From: Pseudomonas putida
GTDB lineage: Bacteria > Pseudomonadota > Gammaproteobacteria > Pseudomonadales > Pseudomonadaceae
DNA: 64,000 nt
Assembly: GCF_001941965.1 (NCBI RefSeq)
Contig: NZ_MKZO01000018.1
Coordinates: 48,791 to 112,790, forward strand
Direction: 5' to 3'
Position 1 is the stretch's first letter. Each line of letters opens with the position of its first letter. Under the pieces are notes generated by a model. That model did not search any database, was not told the origin of the DNA, and saw only the letters and a list, made by a program, of their open reading frames with translations. The position numbers and the translations under genes were made by a program. Of the stretch, positions 26,786 through 36,272 are shown piece by piece.

Positions 26786-28852
26786 ATGCCCGTCAGCGAA
26801 CTCGATTCATTGCGCCTGCAACTCCAGGTACTCAAGCGGCGCAATGCCGACCTCGAACAGCAACTGGTGCAGCAACGGGCACTGGACGGGGACTTCTACC
26901 GCTTCCTGTTCGACACCATGGACGAGGGTTTCTGTGTCATCGAGTTCTTCGATGGCCCGCACGGTCCGCTGAGCGACTATATCCATGTGCTGGCCAACGC
27001 CGCCTATGCCCGGCATGCGGGGATTCCCGATGTGGTCGGGCAGAAGCTGCGGGAGATGGTGCCCGATGAAGCCGACGACTGGGTCGCCCGCTATGGCGCG
27101 GTACTGCGCACCGGCGAGCCGCTGCACTTCGAACAGGAACTGGTGGCCACCGGCCGGGTGCTGTCGGTGACCACCTTCCGCATCGAACCGGCCGAGCGCA
27201 GGCAGGTGGCCGTGCTGTTCAAGGACGTGACCGAGCGGCGCGACGCCGAGGTCGCCTTGCAGCAACTCAATGAACAGTTGGAACAACGGGTACTCGACAG
27301 CGTGGCCGAGCGCCAGTTGCTGGCCACGCTGGTGGACAACAGCATCGCCTGCGTCCAGGTGGTCGGCCCTGATATGCGCTGGATGGCAATCAACCAGCAG
27401 TCGCTCAACGACTTCGACTACCTGTACGGCGAAGTGCCGGGCATCGGCGAGCCGGTCGAGCGGGTCCTGCGCAGCGTCCCGGCCGATTGCGTCCGCGGCC
27501 TGGCCCTGTGGCGCCGGGCCTTGGCCGGCGAGGTGTTTATCGAGAACGCCGAGTTCGGTGCCAGCGGGCGCCGCCGCCACTATGAAATGCGCTTCAACGT
27601 CCTCCACGACGAGCATGGCGCGGTACGCGGTGCCTACCTGTTCGCCTACGACATCAGTGCCCGGGTCGCGGAACAGCAGCGTCTGCTGCGCGCCGAAGAC
27701 GCCTTGCGCCAGGCGCAGAAAATGGAAGCGGTGGGCCAGCTCACCGGCGGTATCGCCCATGATTTCAACAACCTGCTCGGCGGCATCCTCGGCGCCCATG
27801 AGCTGATGCGCCAGCGCCTGCGCCAACAGCGCCACGCCGAGGTCGACCTGCTGCTGCAGGCCGCCAGCAACTCGGCCCAGCGCGCGGCGTCGCTGGTCCA
27901 TCGCCTGCTGGCGTTCTCCCGGCAGCAGACCCTGCAGCCCCAGCCCACCCATATCGGCCTGCTGCTACGGGGCATGGAAGACCTGATCCAGCGCAGTGTC
28001 GGCCCGGCCATCGAAGTGCGCAGCCGGTTTACCGAGAACCTCTGGACCACCTTCATCGACCCGCCGCAACTGGAAAGCGCCCTGCTCAACCTGTGCATCA
28101 ATGCCCGGGATGCCCTGCCCAATGGCGGTCTGATCGAGATCACCATCGACAATCTCGAACTTGACGAAGAACACGGCCGGCCGCTGGATCTTGCGGCCGG
28201 GCCATACCTGCGCCTGAGCGTGGCGGACAACGGCCAGGGCATGCCCGCCGATGTCGCGGCGCGGGCCATCGACCCGTTCTTCACCACCAAGCCGCTGGGC
28301 CAGGGCACAGGGCTTGGCTTGTCCATGGCCTACGGCTTTGTCCGCCAGTCCGGCGGGCAGCTGCGCATTGTCACGGCGCCGGGCCAGGGCACACGGATCG
28401 AGCTGTATCTGCCGCGCCATGACCGGGCGCCGCTGACGCAGATGCTGCCGGGTGCCGAACAGCGCCTGCCGGCCCGGGGCGAGGAGGCGCGGGTGGTCCT
28501 GGTGGAAGATCAGGAAACCCTGCGCATGGTGATCGCCGAAATGCTCGAAGAGTCCGGGCACCGGGTCGATGTCTACGAAAGCGCGGTGCTGGCCTTGCCG
28601 GTGCTGAAGAACGGCCCGCCGCCGGACCTGCTGATCAGCGACATCGGCCTGCCGGGCGGGCTCAGCGGCCGGCAACTGGCCGAAGCGGTGCGCCAGGTGC
28701 ATCCGCACTTGCCGGTGCTGTTCATCACCGGCTATGACGAAAGCGCGGCGATGAGTGACGGGCGCCTGGCACCGGGGATCAGCGTGATGACCAAGCCGTT
28801 TCGGCTGGAGGGGTTGATGGAGCGGGTCGAGGCGATGCTCCGGGAGCGATGA
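26786..28852 (+). CDS. Hybrid sensor histidine kinase with two PAS domains and a C-terminal receiver
   Basis: A 688-aa cytoplasmic kinase with no membrane segments. Layout: short coiled coil, PAS domain (about 30-150), second PAS (about 175-295), HisKA with GGIAHDFNNLLGGILGAHEL, HATPase_c with NARDALPNGG, DNGQGMP and GTGLGLSMAYGFV. A receiver domain is last (VVLVEDQETLRMVIAEMLEE, phospho-Asp in LLISDIGLPGG). The short LALD-like start region gives an alternative TTG start at 26768, and no strong ribosome-binding site is visible for either. The signal and cognate output are unknown; this class often works through a separate phosphotransfer or regulator. Confidence 0.9.
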   Translation: MPVSELDSLRLQLQVLKRRNADLEQQLVQQRALDGDFYRFLFDTMDEGFCVIEFFDGPHGPLSDYIHVLANAAYARHAGIPDVVGQKLREMVPDEADDWVARYGAVLRTGEPLHFEQELVATGRVLSVTTFRIEPAERRQVAVLFKDVTERRDAEVALQQLNEQLEQRVLDSVAERQLLATLVDNSIACVQVVGPDMRWMAINQQSLNDFDYLYGEVPGIGEPVERVLRSVPADCVRGLALWRRALAGEVFIENAEFGASGRRRHYEMRFNVLHDEHGAVRGAYLFAYDISARVAEQQRLLRAEDALRQAQKMEAVGQLTGGIAHDFNNLLGGILGAHELMRQRLRQQRHAEVDLLLQAASNSAQRAASLVHRLLAFSRQQTLQPQPTHIGLLLRGMEDLIQRSVGPAIEVRSRFTENLWTTFIDPPQLESALLNLCINARDALPNGGLIEITIDNLELDEEHGRPLDLAAGPYLRLSVADNGQGMPADVAARAIDPFFTTKPLGQGTGLGLSMAYGFVRQSGGQLRIVTAPGQGTRIELYLPRHDRAPLTQMLPGAEQRLPARGEEARVVLVEDQETLRMVIAEMLEESGHRVDVYESAVLALPVLKNGPPPDLLISDIGLPGGLSGRQLAEAVRQVHPHLPVLFITGYDESAAMSDGRLAPGISVMTKPFRLEGLMERVEAMLRER

Positions 28853-28862
28853 ACTGCCGGGC

Positions 28863-28881
28863 CCTTCAGGGCCTCATCGCT
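28863..28881. repeat. Left half of a REP palindrome split by an insertion
   Basis: CCTTCAGGGCCTCATCGCT, the left half of a REP palindrome; its last eight bases TCATCGCT are repeated at 29118-29125. See the MITE at 28882-29117. Confidence 0.85.
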
Positions 28882-29117
28882 GCATGGGGATCTACACATC
28901 TTTTGAGGTGAGAAGGCTCGTCAGTAGATCGCATCAGGGCTGACAGGTGCTTGTCATGACTTTTCTGGCGCCCTTGAGATCGAGCGCCGCGCGGGCGGCG
29001 CTCGATCTGAAGAACGCTGAAGATCTGTCGGCTTGCGCCTGGTGGCCATAATGCGATCTCTCGACAAACGACCGGGGTCACCACTGATCTTCGGAAAAGA
29101 TGTCTAGATACCCATGC
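28882..29117. mobile_element. 236-bp MITE-like element inserted in a REP, with 8-bp target duplication
   Basis: Terminal inverted repeats of 23 bp with 2 mismatches: GCATGGGGATCTACACATC at 28882 onward, and the complement of GCATGGGTATCTAGACATC at the right end (29095-29117). The element is flanked by direct repeats TCATCGCT. Removing it and one repeat restores a perfect REP palindrome. Internally it holds a 14-bp hairpin (28977-29008, GCGG loop) and a 31-codon frame on the minus strand (MATRRKPTDLQRSSDRAPPA at the start) that I think is non-coding. No transposase is present, so it must be moved in trans. Confidence 0.85.
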
Positions 29118-29150
29118 TCATCGCTGGCAAGCCAGCGATGAGGCCCTGAA
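29118..29150. repeat. Right half of the split REP palindrome
   Basis: TCATCGCTGGCAAGCCAGCG continuing to GAGGCCCTGAAG. Joined to 28863-28873 it forms a single symmetrical REP. Confidence 0.85.
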
Positions 29151-29163
29151 GTGCGGCAAACAA

Positions 29164-29910
29164 CTACCGCCCACCCCCGAGATCCAGGAAGCTCCCGGTC
29201 GAGTAGGACGCCTTGTCCGACAGTAGCCAAAGGATCGCCTCGGCCACTTCTTGCGCCTGCCCGCCCCGCCCCATGGGAATCCCCGGCTCCAGCTTGCGCA
29301 CCCGGTCCGGGTCGCCGCTCAGGGCGTGGAAATCGGTGAAGATGTACCCCGGCCGCACCCCGTTGACCCGCACACCCTCGCCCGCCACTTCCTTGGCCAG
29401 CCCCAGGGTGAAGGTGTCCAGCGCGCCCTTGGACGCCGCGTAGTCGACGTATTCATTGGGCGAGCCCAGGCGCGCCGCCACCGACGACACGTTGACGATG
29501 GCCCCGCCCTTGCCGCCGTTGCGCGTCGACATGCGCATCAGCGCGTGCTTGGCACACAGCATCGGCCCGACCACATTGGTCTTCATCACCTTGAGCAGGC
29601 GAAACTCCGACATTTCCTCGACCCGGCTCTGCTGCCCGATGGTCCCGGCATTGTTGACCAGCGCCGTGACCGGCCCCAGTTCGTGATCGACCCGCTGAAA
29701 CAGGCTGATCACCTCGTCCTCGACGCTGGCATCGGCACGCACGGCGATGGCTTCGGCGCCCAGTTCACGGACCTGGGCCAGCACCCGCTGGGCCGCCTGG
29801 TCGTCGGCGTGATAGTTGATGCAGATCCGGTAGCCCTGGCGCGCGGCGAGCAGCGCAGTGGCGGCGCCGATGCCGCGACTGCCTCCGGTGATGATGATGA
29901 CCTTGTCCAT
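29164..29910 (-). CDS. Short-chain dehydrogenase/reductase (SDR)
   Basis: A 248-aa classical SDR oxidoreductase. The NAD(P) motif TGGSRGIGAATA is at residues 8-19, NNAG in VTALVNNAGTIG, and the catalytic YxxxK in YVDYAASKGALDTF with the preceding Ser of NVSSVAARLGS. The C-terminus ends TGSFLDLGGGR as typical. Starting ATG has CAGGAG upstream. Substrate not inferable; family members reduce glucose, 3-oxoacyl or other alcohols. It is divergent from copA. Confidence 0.93.
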   Translation of the reverse strand: MDKVIIITGGSRGIGAATALLAARQGYRICINYHADDQAAQRVLAQVRELGAEAIAVRADASVEDEVISLFQRVDHELGPVTALVNNAGTIGQQSRVEEMSEFRLLKVMKTNVVGPMLCAKHALMRMSTRNGGKGGAIVNVSSVAARLGSPNEYVDYAASKGALDTFTLGLAKEVAGEGVRVNGVRPGYIFTDFHALSGDPDRVRKLEPGIPMGRGGQAQEVAEAILWLLSDKASYSTGSFLDLGGGR

Positions 29911-29992
29911 TGCGACTCCTGGTGCAATATGAACCTTGTATCCCCTTGCCCCACCCGGTACGAACCGCTGACGGGGCGGGCTATTTTCTCGC

Positions 29993-30007
29993 TGACAAAT
30001 CTGTAAT
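29993..30007. promoter_or_regulatory. Candidate cop box for the copper operon
   Basis: TGACAAATCTGTAAT resembles the E. coli CusR box (TGACAA-NN-TTGTCAT), 11 of 13 fixed positions matching. It lies 70 bp upstream of copA. A wider CTGACA/TGTCAG inverted pair (29992-29997, 30024-30029) surrounds it. No copRS genes are in the window. Confidence 0.5.
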
Positions 30008-30077
30008 TCAAACCTCAGTTTGCTGTCAGCCGCCGCGGATTATGGTCAGGCATCCCCGTTGATGGACTGACAACCCC

Positions 30078-31811
30078 ATGCCCCACTTTCCTACCCGCCG
30101 CACCTTCGTCAAAGGCCTGGCCGCCGCCAGCGCCCTTGGCGGCCTCGGCCTCTGGCGAGCGAACGCCTGGGCCCGCGGAGCGCATGATTTCGTCGAGCTG
30201 GACGGCCAGCATTTCGAGCTGTTCATCGGCCAGACCGCCGTGAATATCACCGGCAAGCCGAAGACCGCGCTGACCATCAACAACAGCCTGCCAGGTCCGG
30301 TGCTGCGCTGGCGCGAGGGCGATACCGTGACCCTGCGGGTGCGCAATCGCCTGGAGGAAAGCACCTCGCTGCACTGGCACGGGATCATCCTCCCGGCCAA
30401 CATGGACGGCGTGCCCGGCCTGAGTTTCGCCGGCATCGAGCCCGGCGGCGACTACCTCTACCGCTTCACCCTGGAGCAGCATGGCACCTACTGGTATCAC
30501 AGCCATTCGGGGCTGCAGGAGCAAGCGGGGGTGTATGGCGCCATCGTCATCGAGCCGAAAACGCCCGAACCCCATGTCTACCAGCGCGACTGCGTGCTGC
30601 TGCTCAGCGACTGGAGCGACGAGAAACCCGCCGCCCTGCTGGCGCAACTGAAGAAACAGGCCGACTACTACAACCAGCGCCAGCGCACCGTCGGTGACTT
30701 TATCGACGACGTGGCCCGCGACGGCTGGTCGGCCACCCTGGCCAACCGCAAGGACTGGGCGCTGATGCACATGACGCCCACCGATATCGCCGATATCAGC
30801 GCCGCCACCTACACCTACCTGCTCAACGGACAGCCCCCGGAGGGCAACTTCACCTGCCTGTTCCAGCCCGGCGAAACCCTGCGCCTGCGCCTGATCAACG
30901 GCTCGGCCATGACCTATTTCGACTTCCGCATTCCCGGCCTGAAGCTCACCGTGATCGCGGCCGACGGCCAGCCGGTGCAGCCAGTGACGGTAGACGAACT
31001 GCGCCTGGCGGTCGCGGAAACCTACGATGTACTGGTCACCGTTGGCGACCAGCCGGCCTACACCCTGTTCGCCCAGAGCATGGACCGCAGCGGCTATGCC
31101 CGTGGCAGCCTGGCCCGGGCCCAGGGCCTGAGTGCGCCCGTGCCGGCGCTGGAACCGAAGCCGGTGCTGAGCATGGCCGACATGGGCCATGGCGATATGG
31201 CCGGCATGGATCACGGCAGCATGGCCGGCATGGACCACAGCCAGATGAGCGGGATGAATCACGCCATGCCGGGCATGAACATGGGCATGCAGCAGCACCC
31301 GGCCTCGGAAACCGGCAACCCGCTGGTGGACATGCAGGCCATGATGCCCAAGGCCAACCTGTCCGATCCCGGCCTGGGCCTGCGCAACAACGGGCGTCGG
31401 GTGCTGACCTATGCCGACCTGAACAGCACCTTCGCCGACCCCGACGGTCGCGAACCCTCACGCGAGATCGAGCTGCACCTGACCGGGCACATGGAGCGCT
31501 TCGCCTGGTCGTTCGACGGCATCCGCTTCTCCGACGCCGAACCGCTGCGCCTGAAATACGGCGAGCGCCTGCGCATCACCCTGGTCAACGACACCATGAT
31601 GGCCCACCCCATCCACCTGCACGGCCTGTGGAGCGATCTGGAGGACGAGCAGGGTCGGTTCAAGGTGCGCAAGCACACCCTCGACATGCCACCCGGCAGC
31701 CGCCGCAGCTACCGGGTCAGCGCCGATGCCCTGGGCCGCTGGGCCTACCACTGCCACCTGCTCTATCACATGGAGACCGGCATGTTCCGCGAGGTGCGCG
31801 TCGATGAATGA
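30078..31811 (+). CDS. copA: CopA, periplasmic multicopper oxidase for copper resistance
   Basis: A 577-aa Tat-exported oxidase; the signal [18 protein letters not shown] shows the twin arginine. Copper ligands are readable in [32 protein letters not shown] and [15 protein letters not shown] Met/His-rich stretch ([17 protein letters not shown] and on, about residues 370-410) binds Cu(I). It oxidises Cu(I) in the periplasm. It overlaps copB by eight bases. No clear ribosome-binding site is visible at the ATG. Confidence 0.96.
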   Translation: MPHFPTRRTFVKGLAAASALGGLGLWRANAWARGAHDFVELDGQHFELFIGQTAVNITGKPKTALTINNSLPGPVLRWREGDTVTLRVRNRLEESTSLHWHGIILPANMDGVPGLSFAGIEPGGDYLYRFTLEQHGTYWYHSHSGLQEQAGVYGAIVIEPKTPEPHVYQRDCVLLLSDWSDEKPAALLAQLKKQADYYNQRQRTVGDFIDDVARDGWSATLANRKDWALMHMTPTDIADISAATYTYLLNGQPPEGNFTCLFQPGETLRLRLINGSAMTYFDFRIPGLKLTVIAADGQPVQPVTVDELRLAVAETYDVLVTVGDQPAYTLFAQSMDRSGYARGSLARAQGLSAPVPALEPKPVLSMADMGHGDMAGMDHGSMAGMDHSQMSGMNHAMPGMNMGMQQHPASETGNPLVDMQAMMPKANLSDPGLGLRNNGRRVLTYADLNSTFADPDGREPSREIELHLTGHMERFAWSFDGIRFSDAEPLRLKYGERLRITLVNDTMMAHPIHLHGLWSDLEDEQGRFKVRKHTLDMPPGSRRSYRVSADALGRWAYHCHLLYHMETGMFREVRVDE

Positions 31812-32652
31812 ACGACTCAACCGGCCGCTGCTTGGCGGCATGACCCTGCTTCTGCTGCTGGGCAGCGAGGAAGTCCGTGCCGCAGCGATGGACCATTCAG
31901 GGATGGATCACAGCATGATGAGCCACGGGGCGCCACAATCACCGCGTACCCCGCTGAAACCTGTGACCGACGCCGATCGCCAGGCGGCGTTCCCGCCCCT
32001 GCCCGGACACCAGGTGCATGACCGGCAGATCAACTGGGCCGTAACCGTCGAACAGCTGGAGTACCAGCACTTCGAGAACAGCAGCGCGCTGAACTGGAAC
32101 GCCAATGCCTGGGTCGGTGGCGATATCGACCGGCTGTGGCTGCGCACGGAAGGCGAGCGGGAACAGGGGCGCACGCACAAGGCGGAACTGCAGGCACTGT
32201 GGGGCCATGCCTTCAGCCCCTGGTGGGAGGTGGTCGGCGGCGTGCGCCAGGACTTCAAGCCGGGCAGCGGTCAGAGCTGGGCAGCTTTCGGGGTCCAGGG
32301 CACGCCGCTGTATGGCATGGAGCTGGAAGCCACGCTCTACGCGGGCGAGCGACAACAGACCGCGCTGCGGGTGGAGGCGTCCTACGCTATCCTGCTGACC
32401 CAGCGCTGGCGGCTGGAGCCGACGGTGGAGGTGAATTTCTACGGGCGGGATGATGCCGGTCGTGGACAAGGTTCAGGGCTGGCGGACAGCGAGACCGGGT
32501 TGCGTTTGCGCTACGAGATCACCCCGGGGTTTGCGCCTTATGTGGGGGTGAGCTTCAACCGGGTGTATGGCGAGACGGCGGCGATGGCCCGGGATGAGGG
32601 TGAGGATATCGGACAGACGCGGTGGGTGGCTGGTATCAGGCTAAGGTTCTAG
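31804..32652 (+). CDS. copB: CopB, outer-membrane copper resistance protein
   Basis: A 282-aa outer-membrane beta-barrel protein of the CopB family. Signal peptide ([17 protein letters not shown]), then a short Met/His-rich segment ([14 protein letters not shown]). The barrel follows with alternating strands ([35 protein letters not shown]) and terminal aromatic [10 protein letters not shown]. It starts inside the end of copA, so translation is coupled. This copy has fewer Met-rich repeats than the P. syringae archetype. Confidence 0.94.
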   Translation: MNERLNRPLLGGMTLLLLLGSEEVRAAAMDHSGMDHSMMSHGAPQSPRTPLKPVTDADRQAAFPPLPGHQVHDRQINWAVTVEQLEYQHFENSSALNWNANAWVGGDIDRLWLRTEGEREQGRTHKAELQALWGHAFSPWWEVVGGVRQDFKPGSGQSWAAFGVQGTPLYGMELEATLYAGERQQTALRVEASYAILLTQRWRLEPTVEVNFYGRDDAGRGQGSGLADSETGLRLRYEITPGFAPYVGVSFNRVYGETAAMARDEGEDIGQTRWVAGIRLRF

Positions 32653-32663
32653 ACCGTATCGCC

Positions 32664-32742
32664 CCAATCGCTGGCAAGCCAGCTCCCACAGGTACGGTGC
32701 ATGCAGTCCCTGTGGGAGCTGGCTTGCCAGCGATGAGGCCCT
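32664..32742. repeat. REP doublet
   Basis: Inverted REP cores (32668-32692 and 32709-32742) inside the copper gene cluster between copB and the DUF411 gene. Confidence 0.9.
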
Positions 32743-32774
32743 TGCAGACAATAGAAAATTCCAAGGAGAAACCC

Positions 32775-33203
32775 ATGCTGAAGAACAACCTGGCAGCCCT
32801 CGGCCTGCTGACCCTGAGCACCCTGGCCCAGGCCGGGCAGACCATTGATGTCTACCGCGATCCCAACTGCGGCTGCTGCAAGGAGTGGATCAGCCACCTG
32901 CGCGACAACGGCTACACGGTCAACGACCATGTCGAGCCGAACATGAGCGCGGTCAAGCAGAAACTCGGCGTCGCCCCGCGCCTGGCCTCGTGCCATACCG
33001 GCGTGATCAATGGCCAGTTCATTGAAGGCCACGTCCCCGCCGAACAGATCATCGTCCTCGGCAAGCGCCCCGACCTCAAAGGCATCGCCGTGCCCGGCAT
33101 GCCCATGGGCTCGCCCGGCATGGAAATGGGCGACCACAAGGATGCCTACCAGGTCATCGGCCTGACCAAGGCCGGTACCGATGAGGTGATCGCCGAGTAC
33201 TGA
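32775..33203 (+). CDS. DUF411 periplasmic metal-binding protein
   Basis: A 142-aa exported protein: signal peptide NNLAALGLLTLSTLAQA, then the DUF411 core with the CxCC metal site in DVYRDPNCGCCKEW and a second Cys in LASCHTGVINGQFIEGHVP. A Met-rich MPMGSPGMEMGDH segment follows. Relatives (CopI-like) confer copper tolerance by periplasmic copper binding. It follows copAB across a REP with an AAGGAGAA ribosome-binding site and is likely part of the same response. Confidence 0.9.
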   Translation: MLKNNLAALGLLTLSTLAQAGQTIDVYRDPNCGCCKEWISHLRDNGYTVNDHVEPNMSAVKQKLGVAPRLASCHTGVINGQFIEGHVPAEQIIVLGKRPDLKGIAVPGMPMGSPGMEMGDHKDAYQVIGLTKAGTDEVIAEY

Positions 33204-33347
33204 GTACCTGCCCCGCTCGCCCTATTGTCACCAATAGGGCGACAATCAATCTCGCCCCAGCCGGATTGTCGGAAGCGACTATCCTGAGCAGAATGCCCGG
33301 ACTTTCACGTTCAAACGCTGCCTCACGCAGTTCATGGAGACCGAGCA

Positions 33348-35135
33348 ATGCCACACGAAGGCAGCCTTCTGCAAACCGCGGTGACCTTCCTCCTCGCCGC
33401 CGTCGTTACCGTTCCCCTGGCCAAGCGCCTGCAACTGGGCGCCGTGCTCGGCTACCTGCTGGCCGGCGTGGTGATCGGCCCGCAGGCCCTGGGCCTGGTT
33501 CGCGATACCCAGAGCGTCGCGCATATTTCCGAGCTGGGCGTGGTCCTGCTGCTGTTCATCATCGGCCTGGAACTGTCGCCGCGGCGCCTGTGGCTGATGC
33601 GCAAGTCGGTGTTCGGCGTCGGCCTGGCCCAGGTCCTGCTGACCGGCGCGGTCATCGGCGCCATTGCTCTGTTCGGCTTTGCCCAGTCGCTGCCGGCGGC
33701 CATTGTTCTTGGCCTGGGCCTGGCCCTGTCGTCCACCGCCTTCGGCCTGCAGAGCCTGGCCGAAAGCAAGCAACTCAATGCACCACACGGACGCCTGGCC
33801 TTCGCCATCCTGCTGTTCCAGGACATCGCCGCGATTCCGCTGATCGCCCTGGTGCCGCTGCTGGCCGCCGCCGGCCCCGACACCAGTCATGGCGACAGCC
33901 TCAGCCACGGCCTGAAGGTGTTCGGCAGCATCGCCATCGTCATCGTTGGCGGCCGTTACCTGCTGCGCCCGCTGTTCCGCACCGTGGCCCGCACTGGCCT
34001 GCCGGAAGTCTCCACTGCCACCGCGCTGCTGGTGGTGATCGGCACCGCCTGGCTGATGGAGCAAGCCGGGATCTCCATGGCCCTCGGCGCCTTCCTCGCC
34101 GGCCTGCTGCTGGCGGATTCGGAATACCGGCATGAACTGGAATCGCAGATCGAGCCGTTCAAGGGCCTGCTGCTGGGACTGTTCTTCATCAGCGTGGGCA
34201 TGGGCGCCAACCTGCGCCTGCTGCTGGACATGCCGCTGTTGCTGGTCGGCCTGACCCTGTTGCTGGTGGCGGTGAAGCTGCCGTTGCTGATGCTGGTCGG
34301 GCACTTCGCCGGCGGCCTGAACAAGGTCAGTGCCCTGCGCCTGGGCGTGGTCCTGGCGGCGGGTGGCGAATTTGCCTTCGTGGTGTTCAAGCTGGGTCGC
34401 GACCAGGGCCTGTTCGATGCGCAGACCTACGACATGCTGCTGATGACCATCACCCTGTCCATGGCCATCACCCCGCTCCTGCTGCTCGGTTGCGCCCGCC
34501 TCGGCAAGCGCCCGCAGGCGGTACGGGAAGTGCCGGAGCAGTACAGCAACATCAGCACCGACGCCCCGCGGGTGGTGATCGTCGGCATGGGCCGGATGGG
34601 CCAGATCGTGGCGCGGATCCTGCGGGCGCAGAAGGTGCCGTTCATTGCCCTGGAAACCTCGGTGGATACCATCGAGATGACCCGCATGTTCGAACAGGTG
34701 CCGGTGTTCTACGGCGACACCCAGCGTCCCGAGGTGCTGCATGCGGCGAAGGTGGGCGAGGCCGAGTACTTCGTCATCACCACCGACGATGCCGAGGCCA
34801 CCACGCGCACCGCGCAGCGGGTCAAGCAGATGTACCCGCACCTCAAGGTGCTGGCCCGGGCACGCAACCGCCAGCATGTACATGAACTGGTGGAAGTGGG
34901 GGCCGAGCCGATCCGCGAGACCTTCCATTCCAGCCTGGAAATGAGCCGGATGACCCTGGTCGGGCTGGGCTTGAGCGAGGACCAGGCGGCGGACCGGATC
35001 CGGCGTTTCACCCGCCACGACGAGGAAGTGCTGGCCGCCCAGGGCCGGGTGCGGGATGACAAGGCCAAGGTGATGCAGACGGCCAAGGAGGCGCGTCTGG
35101 ATCTGGAGCGGTTGTTCGAGGCCGATGCTGATTGA
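33348..35135 (+). CDS. Monovalent cation:proton antiporter (KefB/KefC-like, CPA2)
   Basis: A 595-aa potassium/proton antiporter. About 12 membrane helices in the first 380 residues contain the CPA2 motifs (GAVLGYLLAGVVIGPQALGL, LLLFIIGLELSPRRLW, and ALGAFLAGLLLADSEYRHE). A cytoplasmic RCK/TrkA-N nucleotide-binding domain (VVIVGMGRMGQIVARILR) lies about residues 400-520. It resembles KefC of the glutathione-gated type, and a KefF/G ancillary subunit is not adjacent. Role is K+ or H+ homeostasis, possibly electrophile protection. Confidence 0.92.
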   Translation: MPHEGSLLQTAVTFLLAAVVTVPLAKRLQLGAVLGYLLAGVVIGPQALGLVRDTQSVAHISELGVVLLLFIIGLELSPRRLWLMRKSVFGVGLAQVLLTGAVIGAIALFGFAQSLPAAIVLGLGLALSSTAFGLQSLAESKQLNAPHGRLAFAILLFQDIAAIPLIALVPLLAAAGPDTSHGDSLSHGLKVFGSIAIVIVGGRYLLRPLFRTVARTGLPEVSTATALLVVIGTAWLMEQAGISMALGAFLAGLLLADSEYRHELESQIEPFKGLLLGLFFISVGMGANLRLLLDMPLLLVGLTLLLVAVKLPLLMLVGHFAGGLNKVSALRLGVVLAAGGEFAFVVFKLGRDQGLFDAQTYDMLLMTITLSMAITPLLLLGCARLGKRPQAVREVPEQYSNISTDAPRVVIVGMGRMGQIVARILRAQKVPFIALETSVDTIEMTRMFEQVPVFYGDTQRPEVLHAAKVGEAEYFVITTDDAEATTRTAQRVKQMYPHLKVLARARNRQHVHELVEVGAEPIRETFHSSLEMSRMTLVGLGLSEDQAADRIRRFTRHDEEVLAAQGRVRDDKAKVMQTAKEARLDLERLFEADAD

Positions 35136-35145
35136 TTGACCGTTC

Positions 35146-35230
35146 GGGCCTCATCGCTGGCAAGCCAGCTCCCACAGGTTCAGCGGTGCACGCGATACCT
35201 GTGGGAGCTGGCTTGCCAGCGATGAGGCCC
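35146..35230. repeat. REP doublet
   Basis: Inverted REP cores (35147-35177, 35199-35229) between the kef-type gene and the LysR gene. Confidence 0.9.
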
Positions 35231-35291
35231 TGAAGATCAACAGGGAAACATGCAGTAGACTCCGAGGCCTTGCCCCCCGGAGCCGCCCTTC

Positions 35292-36203
35292 TTGGAAGAC
35301 CTCAACGCCCTCTACTACTTCACCCAGGTCGTCGAACACGGCGGTTTCGCCCCGGCCGGCCGGGCGCTGGACATGCCCAAGTCGAAGCTCAGCCGGCGCA
35401 TCGCCGAGCTGGAAGAGCGCCTCGGCGTGCGTCTTCTGCAGCGCACCAGCCGCCATTGCTCGCTGACCGAGATCGGCCAGGAATACTACCAGCGCTGCCT
35501 GGCCATGCGGGTCGAAGCGGAAAGCGCGGCCGAGGTGATCGAGCGCAACCGCAGCGAGCCCCGCGGCCTGGTACGCCTGAGCTGCCCGACCACCCTGCTC
35601 AATTCCTGGGTCGCGCCGATGCTGACCCGCTACATGCTCAAGTACCCGCTGGTGGAGCTGTTCATCGAAAGCACCAACCGCCGCGTCGACCTGCTCCACG
35701 AAGGCTTCGACCTGGCCTTGCGGGTGCGCTTCCCGCCGCTGGAAAACACCGACATGGTGATGAAGGTGCTGAGCAACAGTACCCAGTGCCTGGTGGGGTG
35801 CCCTTCTTTCCTCGACGCCCTGCCGAAGGACTTCATCCCGCAACAGCTCGGCGAACTGCCCAGCCTGCACTGGGGCAGCGCCCAGCGCGACTACCAGTGG
35901 GAACTGTTCCAGGGCGAGGACATGGACCACAGCCTGGTGATCCCGCATACCCCGCGCATGGTCACCGACGACCTGTTCGCCCTGCGCCATTTCCTCGTCG
36001 CCGGGGTCGGCATCGCCCACCTGCCGCGAGTGGCGGTGAACGAGGACCTGGCAGCGGGACGCCTGGTGGAACTGCTGCCGGGCTGGCATCCGCGTTGCGG
36101 CATCGTCCACGCGATCTTCCCGTCACGCCGCGGGCTGCTGCCGTCGGTACGCTCGCTACTCGATCATCTGGCCGAGGAGTTCGCCACGAGCGATATCGCC
36201 TAG
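35292..36203 (+). CDS. LysR family transcriptional regulator
   Basis: A 303-aa LysR protein with typical N-terminus (EDLNALYYFTQVVEHGGFAP, KLSRRIAELEERLGVRLLQRT) and a 200-residue effector domain. The only in-frame initiator near the family start is TTG at 35292; GGAG is 12 bases upstream. It resembles regulators in which the effector site ends EEFATSDIA. Target not known; the OprD porin gene directly downstream on the same strand is a candidate. Confidence 0.9.
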   Translation: MEDLNALYYFTQVVEHGGFAPAGRALDMPKSKLSRRIAELEERLGVRLLQRTSRHCSLTEIGQEYYQRCLAMRVEAESAAEVIERNRSEPRGLVRLSCPTTLLNSWVAPMLTRYMLKYPLVELFIESTNRRVDLLHEGFDLALRVRFPPLENTDMVMKVLSNSTQCLVGCPSFLDALPKDFIPQQLGELPSLHWGSAQRDYQWELFQGEDMDHSLVIPHTPRMVTDDLFALRHFLVAGVGIAHLPRVAVNEDLAAGRLVELLPGWHPRCGIVHAIFPSRRGLLPSVRSLLDHLAEEFATSDIA

Positions 36204-36272
36204 AGCACATCGATACAAGACGGTTACCCATCACTGGCCCAGAGTTCCGGCTCCCCCGCACCGGAACCTGCC

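Noticed and set aside
28866..29084. Short frames inside the MITE (72 aa, and a 31-aa MATRRKP-type frame)
   Set aside because: They are contained within a non-autonomous repeat, one is made from its hairpin, and there is no good ribosome-binding site.
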